Notes under the pieces: generated by a model
What the model saw: only the letters and a program-made list of their open reading frames with translations
What the model was told of the DNA's origin: nothing
Databases searched by the model: none
Translations under genes and position numbers: made by a program
NCBI GenBank assembly: GCA_966128725.1
Contig: CBHYLN010000041.1
Span: 1 to 36,655, forward strand
Length of the DNA stretch: 36,655 bases
Direction of reading: 5' to 3'
Source of the DNA: JAFDZV01 sp966128725
GTDB lineage: Bacteria; Bacteroidota; Ignavibacteria; OLB7
Shown: piece by piece, positions 22,789 to 29,711 of the stretch
Layout of the letters: the number at the start of each line of letters is the position of its first letter
Position numbering within the stretch: position 1 is the first letter of the stretch

Positions 22789-23421
22789 TTACTGCTTCTT
22801 CTTCAGCTTGAACGAATCAAACGAAGCACTGATGCCTGGATCGTCGACCATTTCCTTGGTCTGGCTGAGGAAGAGCACCTGATACAGGCGCGGCTTTACC
22901 AGATAGTAGTCCACGCGACCAAATACGTCGGTGGCACCGCTCTTGCCGGTGAACGTTACCGAACGACCCGGGTTGCCGTCGAGCGTCTTGCTCTCCTGGC
23001 GCACTACCTGGCCGTTCAGATTCTTCAGCGCGCCCTCGCGAGCGCCATCAAGCATCGTTTCCTCGCCGTTTCTGAACGCCGAATCCGGATAATCGATGTA
23101 GGCGGTCATGAACACGGCACCTTCACCCTTTGATGAGGTAAAGACCTTCATGTTGAGCTTGCCGGCAGCGGTTTCCAGCGGCATCGTTGATTCCTCCGGG
23201 TTGGAGAACCCTTCAGGAATCTTGACGCTGAATTCGCCCTGGTCCGATGCAAGCTCCATGCCACCGGCCTCACCGGCCGTGCTCTCGTGTGCCTTGTTGG
23301 CACTGGCTGCGGTATCCTTGCTGTCGCCAGTGGTTGCCGGCTTGTCGCCCTTGCCGCCACACGAGGCCAATGCAACGGCCAGGCCAAGGATCAGGGTTGC
23401 GCGAAAGAATCGATTGGTCAT
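22789..23421 (-). CDS. lipoprotein, paralogue of the downstream exported protein
   Basis: The protein has 210 residues. I chose ATG 23421 because AAAGGA precedes it and MTNRFFRATLILGLAVALASC is a textbook lipoprotein signal with lipobox L-A-S-C. The tail after Cys is a flexible Lys/Asp/Ser/Thr linker (GGKGDKPATTGDSKDTAAS...). It is followed by a folded domain shared with the neighbour at 22018 (VFMTAYIDYPDSAFRNGEETMLDGAREGALKNLN, GRVDYYLVKPRLYQVLFLSQ). It ends in a short Lys-rich tail. It is probably anchored in the inner or outer membrane, facing the periplasm. Function is unknown. Confidence 0.75.
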   Translation of the reverse strand: MTNRFFRATLILGLAVALASCGGKGDKPATTGDSKDTAASANKAHESTAGEAGGMELASDQGEFSVKIPEGFSNPEESTMPLETAAGKLNMKVFTSSKGEGAVFMTAYIDYPDSAFRNGEETMLDGAREGALKNLNGQVVRQESKTLDGNPGRSVTFTGKSGATDVFGRVDYYLVKPRLYQVLFLSQTKEMVDDPGISASFDSFKLKKKQ

Positions 23422-23603
23422 CGCGAGTCCTTTGTGAATGTGGGTACCTGTTGTTGTCCCGGGTGCCTCGTTAGCCGGGGAGAGGAGCATGAAGGGAACG
23501 GAACAACGGGATTGAATTTACGATAATCGCTTTCAACGCCGAATCATCGATTCGAGATACATCGTCGCGGGCAAAGCGCGCCGGATCGTTTGTTGAAAGG
23601 CTG

Positions 23604-25058
23604 TCAGAAGACAAACAGCGCCGAGATAACCGGCGCTACCGGGATGGCGGGCTGTTTTGCGTCGCCGGTTGTGATGCCAACGTATGCCAGGCCGGCGTCG
23701 ATTGCAAATGTGTTGGTGAAGTACCGTGCGGTTGCCACTATCGGCACAACCCCGGCGGTCTCCATCGTGATCAGCTCGCCGGCTACCTTCCAGTGTTGCG
23801 CGATGCGATGATCGCCGCCGATCGCCACGATCATCGCGTTCTGATCGAATTCCACGTGCGGCTTTACATGGTGCTTGAATGCGTAGCCGGCCGTGACCGA
23901 CAGACGCGAATCGTCGTTCCCGTAACTGATTGCCGCATAGGGTACGCTTACGGTGATCGTGGAGCGCACGGTGTCGGCAAGGGGGTTCTGGCGATCGAAG
24001 ATGCTCCGGCCCCACTGAAATCCGGCGGCAATATCAAATGAGCTGCCAAGCCGGGTGCCCGCTTTCACGCCCAGCGAGTATGCGCCGAATATATCCCCGT
24101 GCGTGCCGCTCCAGTCATCCGGGGTTGGTATCGCGCCGCCAGCGATCACCATTACGTTGTCGGTTACCGAATAACTTGCCGTCAGCCCAAGCAAATCGTA
24201 GATGCCCGCATGGAACGTTCCGGCTTTCGGTATCACAGCATTGGGTACCACGATCGTGCGAAACGTTGTTGGGTCGGTTACCGGCGGCTCCAGCTCGGCT
24301 GTATCAACTGTCGACAGCCTGCGTACCGGTGTGGTATCCCGTGGCATGGTGTCGCGCTTCGGCTCCGGCCGCTTTACCACAGTCACCAAACCGGTGTCGG
24401 CAATCGCATACGTCGTAAGGTTGTGCGTGGGATACTGCCGCCGCACCCACGTTATTACCGGGAACTTGAACTGGCCGAACTCGTTGGCGTTGAAGCAGAC
24501 GGTGTACACGTAGGTTTGGCCGGGATTCACCTTTACCGGAAGTCGGCCGGGCAGCTTCAGCGTGATGCGTGGGTCGTCCACTGTGATCGAGTCCACATAG
24601 ATCGGCTCGCCATCCACCACAACGCCCACTGCATCGGTGCTTGGTGGGTTCGTGCGTATCTGGAACGGGAAACATGCCGTGTCGCCGATGTAAATGCGTC
24701 CCAGCTTGTTCAGGTCCACATTCCAGCGGCGGGCGGTCAGCTCCCGATCGTACGTGCGATTGCGGCAGTCGGTAATGCGCAACCGCAGGCTGCCAGGCCC
24801 CGGATCGCTTACCAGTACGCGCAACTCCACCGAGGGTTTGCAGTCGTACAGGCCGGCGCCGAACACGGTGATGTTCGCCGAGTTGGCGATCACCTGCACA
24901 CGCTTCACGCCGGTTGGAGGCGCAATCGTGACATAATTGTCGCCGCAATACACTTCCGGCGGATAGGCCACCGGATCGGTCTGTGCATGAAGGCTCACGG
25001 TGCAGGCAAGCACGGCAACCAGAGCAATCGTCAGTCGGGCGAATGTTAACCAGATCAT
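23604..25058 (-). CDS. outer-membrane-type protein with Ig-like N-terminal region and beta-rich C-terminus
   Basis: The protein has 484 residues. I chose ATG 25058 (MIWLTFARLTIALVAVLACTVSLHA, cut before QTDP) rather than the open frame from 25136. The N-terminal half has strand-rich, Cys-containing modules: PPEVYCGDNYVTIAPPTG, the CKPSVELRVLVSDPGPGSLRLRITDC block, and an Ig/choice-of-anchor-like block ending YTVCFNANEFGQFKFPVITW. A Pro/Asp-rich linker with a charged KRPEPKRDTMPRDTTPVRR stretch follows. The last 200 residues alternate in the manner of an outer-membrane beta-barrel (KAGTFHAGIYDLLGLTASYSV ... VAPVISALFVF, ending on Phe). The gene is divergent from the VWA protein at 25252 across 193 bases. 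Confidence 0.65.
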   Translation of the reverse strand: MIWLTFARLTIALVAVLACTVSLHAQTDPVAYPPEVYCGDNYVTIAPPTGVKRVQVIANSANITVFGAGLYDCKPSVELRVLVSDPGPGSLRLRITDCRNRTYDRELTARRWNVDLNKLGRIYIGDTACFPFQIRTNPPSTDAVGVVVDGEPIYVDSITVDDPRITLKLPGRLPVKVNPGQTYVYTVCFNANEFGQFKFPVITWVRRQYPTHNLTTYAIADTGLVTVVKRPEPKRDTMPRDTTPVRRLSTVDTAELEPPVTDPTTFRTIVVPNAVIPKAGTFHAGIYDLLGLTASYSVTDNVMVIAGGAIPTPDDWSGTHGDIFGAYSLGVKAGTRLGSSFDIAAGFQWGRSIFDRQNPLADTVRSTITVSVPYAAISYGNDDSRLSVTAGYAFKHHVKPHVEFDQNAMIVAIGGDHRIAQHWKVAGELITMETAGVVPIVATARYFTNTFAIDAGLAYVGITTGDAKQPAIPVAPVISALFVF

Positions 25059-25251
25059 AGGGCTGCGGAATTCCGGACTCAGGACTCGGGTAAAACTACG
25101 TGTGCCGATGTGCGTCCACCAAATCCTATTCGGCAACGCTGTTACATCGTTCGCGCGCGCTCGTCTGCCTCAGTGTTGGGTGCGCTTGCATGCGGTGCAC
25201 AACTCGAATCGGGATTCAAGGTTTAATTACCTACACCAAGCTAAGGATACG

Positions 25252-26877
25252 ATGATGAACGCATACAGATTGGCGTACGGGCGCGTTGCAGCAGCGCTGG
25301 TGTGCGGTGCCGCGATTCTGCTGGCTGCTACGCCGGCGTGGGCGCAGGGCGAACGCCCGATCGACACCACCCGCAAGGATATGAATACCGGTATCCAGAT
25401 GGAAGCCGCACCATTATCCGCGCCAAAACTTCGTACCAATGTCGGCGGTGGCGTCGGGCACTTTTCGTCGCCAACTCTTGGTGCAACCGTCGGGGGTGCG
25501 CAGGATATCGGCTACGCTCGGAAACTGATCGAGATGGGGCGCATTCCGCAGTTCCTGGACTTCTCGCCCGAGGGCCTGTACAGCGAGCATGATATCCCAA
25601 CCCCGTCCTCGACGTGTGATGACAAGCTCTGCCTTTCGCTGGGCTACGGCTACGCGCCCACGGCCGATAACAACTCCTCCGCGATGTTCGTGCATCTGGG
25701 AATGAGCTCGAACATCCGCCCGCAGGATTTCCGGCGCATGCCTCAGCAGCTTGCGCTGGTGATTGACAAGAGCGGCTCGATGGAAGGCGCCAGCATGGAT
25801 GCAGTAAAAAAGGCATTGCATGCGCTGGTGGCGCGGCTTGGCCCCGACGACGAAATTCTGCTGGTGCAGTTCAACGACGACGCACAGATGGTGCTGACAC
25901 CTGTTCATCCGGGCGATCATGCCGGGCGCGACCAGGCAATCGCGGCGGCTATCGACGCACTACAGGCCGATGGTGGCACCGATATCGAATCCGGTTTGAA
26001 GCTGGGGTTTGAGAAGCTTGCCGCGCTTCCAACCGTCAACGGTGTTTCCAAGCGGTTGATGCTGTTCACCGATGCCATGCCGAATGTTGGCCGCACTGAT
26101 TCCACCAGTTTCCGCATGCTTGCCGAACGGTACGCGCATCAGGGGATTGGCCTTACCGCGTTTGGTGTCGGCATCGATTTCGGTCAGGAGCTGACCTACC
26201 ATATTTCGCAGTTGCGCGGTGGCAACTTCTTCTATCTGGAATCGCCCCAGAAGATCGCGACGGTGTTTGATAATGAGTTCGACTACCTGGTGACGCCATT
26301 GGCCTACGATCTCGATGTGACGATCGCCACGCCCGCCGGGCTGAAGTTGACGGCCGTGTACGGGCTGCCAACCTGGAAGCCCGGAAGTCATGATGCCAAC
26401 CTGCATATCCCCACGGTGTTCCTGTCCTCCAACCGCGGCGCCATTGTGCTGCGATACGAAAAGGATGGCTCCGGCGCCTTAACGGTGGATGCGGGCGATC
26501 AGATTGCATCCGGTACGATTGGTTTTACCGATGTGGATGGAAGCAGGCACGGCAGCGAGACGGTGTTGCGCCACACCGGCACCGAACGTCTGGAGCCGGG
26601 TACCCAATACTACACGCACGATGGCATGCGCGTGGCCGTGGCGCTTACCAACGTCTTCTTCGGACTTAACGAGGGTTGCCGGCTTGTGGCCGAAGGAAAG
26701 CGCGAACAGGCACTGGATGTCATCAGCCGCGCTCGCGGTATTGCGAAGCTCGAAAATGCCATGTTGAGCAGTTCGGGTCTTGCAACGGAGATTGCGTTGC
26801 TGGACAAGCTTCAGGATAACATCGAAAAAGGAAACGGCGTTCGCCAGCCAGCACACGGTGAGATCCCGGTGCGATAG
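25252..26877 (+). CDS. secreted von Willebrand factor A (VWA) domain protein
   Basis: The protein has 541 residues. ATG 25252 (or the next codon, 25255) lies after AAGGAT and gives a signal peptide (MMNAYRLAYGRVAAALVCGAAILLAATPAWAQ). The VWA domain spans about residues 165-350 and has a complete metal-ion adhesion site: Asp172-x-Ser174-x-Ser176 in VIDKSGSMEG, Thr243 in GGTDIESGL, and the Asp in LFTDAMPN. Bacterial proteins of this layout (VWA, then a beta-rich region with RGAIVLRYEKDGSGAL and helical C-terminus) resemble the Ca-activated chloride-channel/BatA-like secreted group. The helical end (about 450-541) may be a docking part. It is divergent from an outer-membrane-type gene and followed by a terminator. 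Confidence 0.88.
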   Translation: MMNAYRLAYGRVAAALVCGAAILLAATPAWAQGERPIDTTRKDMNTGIQMEAAPLSAPKLRTNVGGGVGHFSSPTLGATVGGAQDIGYARKLIEMGRIPQFLDFSPEGLYSEHDIPTPSSTCDDKLCLSLGYGYAPTADNNSSAMFVHLGMSSNIRPQDFRRMPQQLALVIDKSGSMEGASMDAVKKALHALVARLGPDDEILLVQFNDDAQMVLTPVHPGDHAGRDQAIAAAIDALQADGGTDIESGLKLGFEKLAALPTVNGVSKRLMLFTDAMPNVGRTDSTSFRMLAERYAHQGIGLTAFGVGIDFGQELTYHISQLRGGNFFYLESPQKIATVFDNEFDYLVTPLAYDLDVTIATPAGLKLTAVYGLPTWKPGSHDANLHIPTVFLSSNRGAIVLRYEKDGSGALTVDAGDQIASGTIGFTDVDGSRHGSETVLRHTGTERLEPGTQYYTHDGMRVAVALTNVFFGLNEGCRLVAEGKREQALDVISRARGIAKLENAMLSSSGLATEIALLDKLQDNIEKGNGVRQPAHGEIPVR

Positions 26878-26904
26878 TTGTTCCAGCAGCAGTGAATCGG
26901 TTAC

Positions 26905-26949
26905 AGCATGCGGGCCATGGCATTGTGCCGTGGCCCGTGCTGCTTTATT
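26905..26949 (+). terminator. terminator after the VWA gene
   Basis: A near-perfect stem, CGGGCCATGGCA with TGCCGTGGCCCG (one G-T pair), extends with AGCA/TGCT across a two-base bulge and runs into TGCTTTATT. It lies 28 bases after the stop codon. Confidence 0.75.
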
Positions 26950-27091
26950 CAAAGCCGAGAATTTGAACCATGTGCGTCCGGTATGTATCGCGGCCCGGTA
27001 ACCCCTGTGCCACCATGCGCATATGTTGGAAGCGTGCCGCGGGTGGTATCTGGCCCACGGTGTGCGTGAACGTCATCCACGGTATGCGTAT

Positions 27092-27571
27092 ATGAGATTC
27101 AAGCGAATTTTTCCAGCCTCCGTTGCGCTCGCTGCCATGTTCGTGGTGGTCTCGTGCTCTACCACCACCAGTCCGGTTGATGCCGTGCGTGGCAATGTGC
27201 TCCGCATTCGCAGCGGAACGTATTATGGCGAATGCACCGGCTATTGCTACAGCGAGCTGACCATCGATTCAATCTCGGCCACATTGGTGCGCACCAGCAC
27301 CGACCCGTTGAAATTTCCGAGCATCCATAGCCGGCTTGAGCTTGATGCCAACGAATGGCGCGGGCTGGTTGCCGCCGCGGACATCAGGAACTTCCCGTCG
27401 AGCGACAGCACCCTTGGATGCCCGGACTGCCGCGACCAGGGGGGCGAATGGGTTGAGTTGGAGAGCAGTTCCGGACGGCGGCGCATGACATTTGACTATG
27501 GCCTGTATATCCCTCAGGTTCACGAACTGCTTGCGCGTGTCCGCACGATCCGCGAGCGGCTGCGTAATTAG
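27092..27571 (+). CDS. lipoprotein of unknown function
   Basis: The protein has 159 residues. ATG 27092 gives MRFKRIFPASVALAAMFVVVSC, a lipoprotein signal with Cys at residue 22. The remainder has two Cys-rich spots, YGECTGYCYSELT and LGCPDCRDQGGEWVE, that could form disulfides or a metal site in the periplasm. The rest is a beta-rich domain (LELDANEWRGLVAAADIRNF). I recognise no family. The gene has its own 214-base upstream gap containing the VWA terminator. Confidence 0.6.
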   Translation: MRFKRIFPASVALAAMFVVVSCSTTTSPVDAVRGNVLRIRSGTYYGECTGYCYSELTIDSISATLVRTSTDPLKFPSIHSRLELDANEWRGLVAAADIRNFPSSDSTLGCPDCRDQGGEWVELESSSGRRRMTFDYGLYIPQVHELLARVRTIRERLRN

Positions 27572-27620
27572 CCGACGATGTGGGCATGTATAACATGTGA
27601 CGTTGCGGCATTGCTCAGTA

Positions 27621-27646
27621 AGCGAACAAGGGTGCCCGTGTTCGCT
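27621..27646. promoter_or_regulatory. inverted repeat upstream of the SnoaL-like lipoprotein promoter
   Basis: AGCGAACA at 27621-27628 and TGTTCGCT at 27639-27646 are perfect 8-base arms around a 10-base centre. It ends 10 bases before the -7 box at 27656, so it covers the -33 position. This favours an operator; a terminator for the gene ending at 27571 is the alternative, but no T-run follows. Confidence 0.45.
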
Positions 27647-27655
27647 GAAGAGTTG

Positions 27656-27663
27656 TAGATTTG
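27656..27663 (+). promoter_or_regulatory. Bacteroidota-type -7 promoter box
   Basis: TAGATTTG is an exact match to TAnnTTTG. It lies 84 bases before ATG 27747. No TTG is found at the right distance for a -33 element. The inverted repeat 27621-27646 occupies that place. Confidence 0.45.
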
Positions 27664-27746
27664 CGATGCTCACCCAGCATCCGATATCGCAGGGCGATGG
27701 TGTTATCGCCTCGCGATATTCACATCTCACTCATTCGGAGCGAACA

Positions 27747-28319
27747 ATGAGTTTCTCACGTTCACATGTGGCCATGGCGCTATGTGCGGTATGCGTATGT
27801 ATTGCCGCGTGTTCCAAGGCCGACAACAAGCAATCGGCTGATACTACCGCTGCTGTGGCGGGTAAGGGGGATGTTGCCGGCGATGTTGGGCAGCACAACA
27901 TGCAGCGGTGCCGTGAGTTCATGGAGAAGGTGTTCGACAAGGGTGACACGGCTGCGATTGCCGAATACATGGCGGCTGATTTTGTTGAACATAATCCTTC
28001 GCCCGAACAGCAGCCGGGCATCGACGGGTTCAAGAAGATGATGGTTGAATTCCGGGCCGCTTATCCCGACATGAAAACCAACATCGAGGATATCTTTGCT
28101 TCCGGTGACAAGGTGACCGTACGCTACACCATGAGTGGAACAAATAGTGGCCCATTCATGGGAATGCCGGCGACCAACAAGAAAATCAGCATCGAGGGGA
28201 TCGACATCCTCAGGTTGGAAGATGGCAAGGCGAAGGAACACTGGGGCCAGTTCGATGCCATGGGAATGATGACCCAGCTTGGGCTGATGAAGCCTCCGGC
28301 CGAAGAGCCGGCGAAGTAA
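27747..28319 (+). CDS. SnoaL-like (NTF2-fold) ester cyclase-type lipoprotein
   Basis: The protein has 190 residues. ATG 27747 is preceded by CGGAG at a 6-base spacing and begins MSFSRSHVAMALCAVCVCIAAC, a lipoprotein signal. The mature domain is SnoaL-like: FMEKVFDKGDTAAIAEYMAADFVEHNPS, then a Gly/Phe turn (GIDGFKKMMVEFRAAYPDMKTNIEDIFASGDKVTVRYTMSGTNSGPFMGMPATNKKISIEGIDILRLEDGKAKEHWGQFDAMGMMTQLG). This matches the 'predicted ester cyclase' subgroup, normally cytosolic; here it is anchored in the envelope. The substrate is not known. A terminator-like hairpin follows at 28411. Confidence 0.85.
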   Translation: MSFSRSHVAMALCAVCVCIAACSKADNKQSADTTAAVAGKGDVAGDVGQHNMQRCREFMEKVFDKGDTAAIAEYMAADFVEHNPSPEQQPGIDGFKKMMVEFRAAYPDMKTNIEDIFASGDKVTVRYTMSGTNSGPFMGMPATNKKISIEGIDILRLEDGKAKEHWGQFDAMGMMTQLGLMKPPAEEPAK

Positions 28320-28410
28320 TCGCAGGGCGCTACCATTGGCGCCATTCACGTGGGGTATCGAATGGGCCATCATGATTGGCCATGAACCCAGCGAGATAGT
28401 CAGTACAGCG

Positions 28411-28446
28411 AACGGCCGCGCCGGAAAAATTCGGCACGGCCGTTTC
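28411..28446 (+). terminator. hairpin after the SnoaL-like gene
   Basis: AACGGCCG at 28411 pairs with CGGCCGTT, with an inner CGCCG/CGGCA extension around an A-rich loop. Only a broken T-run (TTTCGCGTTT) follows. Probable terminator about 90 bases past the stop. Confidence 0.6.
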
Positions 28447-28581
28447 GCGTTTGATGCACGATGCATACCCCTGTCGATACTGCGATGCGTGCATCGGACT
28501 CCGGGTTACGGAGGATTGCGTGACATGGAGCCAATGCGACGGGCGCACGGGGCAGCACCGATTGCCCGCCGCACTTGAGCG

Positions 28582-28598
28582 GAGAGAGAGAGAGAGAG
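28582..28598. repeat. (GA)8 dinucleotide microsatellite
   Basis: There are eight and a half uninterrupted GA units in the intergenic stretch. Read on the other strand it is a CT tract similar in composition to the one in the nuoG leader. Confidence 0.9.
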
Positions 28599-28872
28599 TT
28601 CCTGCACGAACACACCGGCGCGATCGTGTTCCGATGCACCGGCGATGCGTCAGCATCGTTGGCGCCGAGCGGCCGGCACACCGGCTGCCTGCATCAGGTT
28701 CCGGAGGAGCGCGTTGTAGCCGGGAGGATCGGCCCTGCGCGCTCAACTCCGGCCGGCACACGGCCGAATGAAACCCTGGTTCCCCGCCGAAGTGCCGGAA
28801 TATTGTTGAGCGATCCGTTCGTGTGCGCATGGGGTTGTGAACACCGCATGCGCTGGGGGAAAAGGGCGGATG

Positions 28873-29088
28873 TTATGGAACGTTGGCTGCCTTCTTGTAG
28901 GCGGCTACCTTCGCGGTGCGTTCGTTGATCTTGGCCGCGATCCGTGCAAGTGTGTCGGGGTCACCGCGTTTCACGCGCTTCTGCACTGCCTGCCGTGCCA
29001 CACCATCCTCACGAGCAATCTCGGTTAGAATGCCACGGTATGGATGCCGTCGGAAATCCACCTGGCAACTCCTGATCTCGGTTGTCAT
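28873..29088 (-). CDS. small helix-turn-helix protein
   Basis: The protein has 71 residues. The core HPYRGILTEIAREDGVARQAVQKRVKRGDPDTLARIAAKINER has the spacing of a phage-repressor-like helix-turn-helix: helix TEIAREDG, turn, recognition helix RQAVQKRVKRG, then a third helix. Similar small DNA-binding proteins are common in Bacteroidota and often relate to prophage or mobile DNA. The start ATG 29088 has no ribosome site but sits against a 6-3-6 palindrome (GTTGAA-CGT-TTCAAC at 29089-29103), a likely operator for its own product. It is alone in a gene-poor region with no integrase or toxin nearby. Size and context lower certainty. Confidence 0.6.
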   Translation of the reverse strand: MTTEIRSCQVDFRRHPYRGILTEIAREDGVARQAVQKRVKRGDPDTLARIAAKINERTAKVAAYKKAANVP

Positions 29089-29103
29089 GTTGAACGTTTC
29101 AAC
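29089..29103. promoter_or_regulatory. 6-3-6 palindrome touching the HTH gene start codon
   Basis: GTTGAACGTTTCAAC is a perfect inverted repeat of 6-base arms with a 3-base centre, directly upstream of the ATG at 29088. It is the right size for a dimeric small HTH regulator, so it may be its own operator. Confidence 0.5.
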
Positions 29104-29140
29104 TGCCCGTGTGGGGGCTCAGCTCTTCGGTATTCGCAAT

Positions 29141-29168
29141 GTACAAATAAATCCTAAAAAGGTACAAA
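29141..29168. promoter_or_regulatory. direct repeats GTACAAA, 21 bases apart, in an AT-rich patch
   Basis: GTACAAA occurs at 29141-29147 and 29162-29168, exactly 21 bases (two helical turns) apart. The flanking 29137-29182 is unusually AT-rich for this window. Read leftward both are TTTGTAC, 53 to 80 bases upstream of the HTH gene start. This could be a promoter with paired operators. Confidence 0.5.
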
Positions 29169-29390
29169 AAGATTATCCAATTGCACACCCATTTGCCAGC
29201 GATTTCAGGGCTTCATGTGGCGGTGTGGCCCATTCCAGGCCGTTTACAGGTCGATGTCCCAGTGCCAGTGTGTGGATTCCGGTGTGGTGGTTACAATGGC
29301 GCAGGCCCATGGCCTGGTATGATGCAGGACAACAAATCCGCGATTGTGAAGCGCGTGTGGGGGTGATTTTGCAGGTGGGGCAGCGTCCGT

Positions 29391-29666
29391 CTACTTCGTA
29401 TCACCAACGTAGGTGCAGTTCCCCTGATGCGAGCATTCGCCGCAATTGGTATGCTCGCTAAGTGGAACCACCGTGAAGCATCGTGGGCAGCGGTCGTTCA
29501 TGGGGTTGGTGATCTGATAGCTGCATGTTGGGCACAGCCGTACTTCCAGCGCGAGCTTGCGCTCCAGCTCCGTGGCCGGGTCGTTCAGAACCGTCAGCTC
29601 GGGTAGCACCGCGACCGGCGTGGAACTGGCGGAAGTTTTGCGTCGGAACATGGTTATCATAATCAT
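29391..29666 (-). CDS. small Cys-rich zinc-ribbon-like protein ending the feo operon
   Basis: From ATG 29666 the protein has 91 residues; GAGG lies 6 bases upstream. ATG 29678 and TTG 29696 are alternative starts. Four cysteines form a zinc-ribbon pair, LCPTC (45, 48) and RCPRC (60, 63). Three more follow in NCGECSHQGNC (75, 78, 84). It has no membrane segment, so it is unlike the short membrane-bound FeoB-associated Cys-rich proteins. It lies 45 bases after the feoB stop with no terminator between, so it is probably co-transcribed. It may bind zinc or an iron-sulfur cluster and act in Fe(II) uptake, perhaps in the place of FeoC. This role is inference. Confidence 0.6.
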   Translation of the reverse strand: MIMITMFRRKTSASSTPVAVLPELTVLNDPATELERKLALEVRLCPTCSYQITNPMNDRCPRCFTVVPLSEHTNCGECSHQGNCTYVGDTK

Positions 29667-29711
29667 ATGCTGCCTCATCCGGATGATCCCGGCCAAGGCA
29701 ATGGCGCTGCC

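Larger units (their letters stand above)
28320..28872. other. gene-poor stretch with a GA microsatellite
   Basis: Apart from the hairpin at 28411, I find no convincing gene in these 553 bases. Frames are open on both strands but are rich in Arg, Ser and Cys and look like noise. The stretch contains a pure GA repeat at 28582-28598, a small perfect hairpin (CGATGC-GTCA-GCATCG near 28645) and two copies of GGCCGGCACAC near 28670 and 28751. It may be decayed coding sequence or regulatory DNA. Confidence 0.5.
29089..29390. other. intergenic region between the HTH gene and the Cys-rich gene
   Basis: This 302-base region holds the palindrome and direct repeats described separately and a small inverted repeat CAGGCC-CAT-GGCCTG at 29302-29316. 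I see no gene. The 29302 hairpin may end the leftward feo transcript, though it lacks a T-run. Confidence 0.5.

Noticed and set aside
28330..28830. Possible 166-codon gene in the gene-poor stretch
   Set aside because: Product is Arg/Ser/Cys-rich, crosses a terminator hairpin and the GA repeat, and shows no domain.
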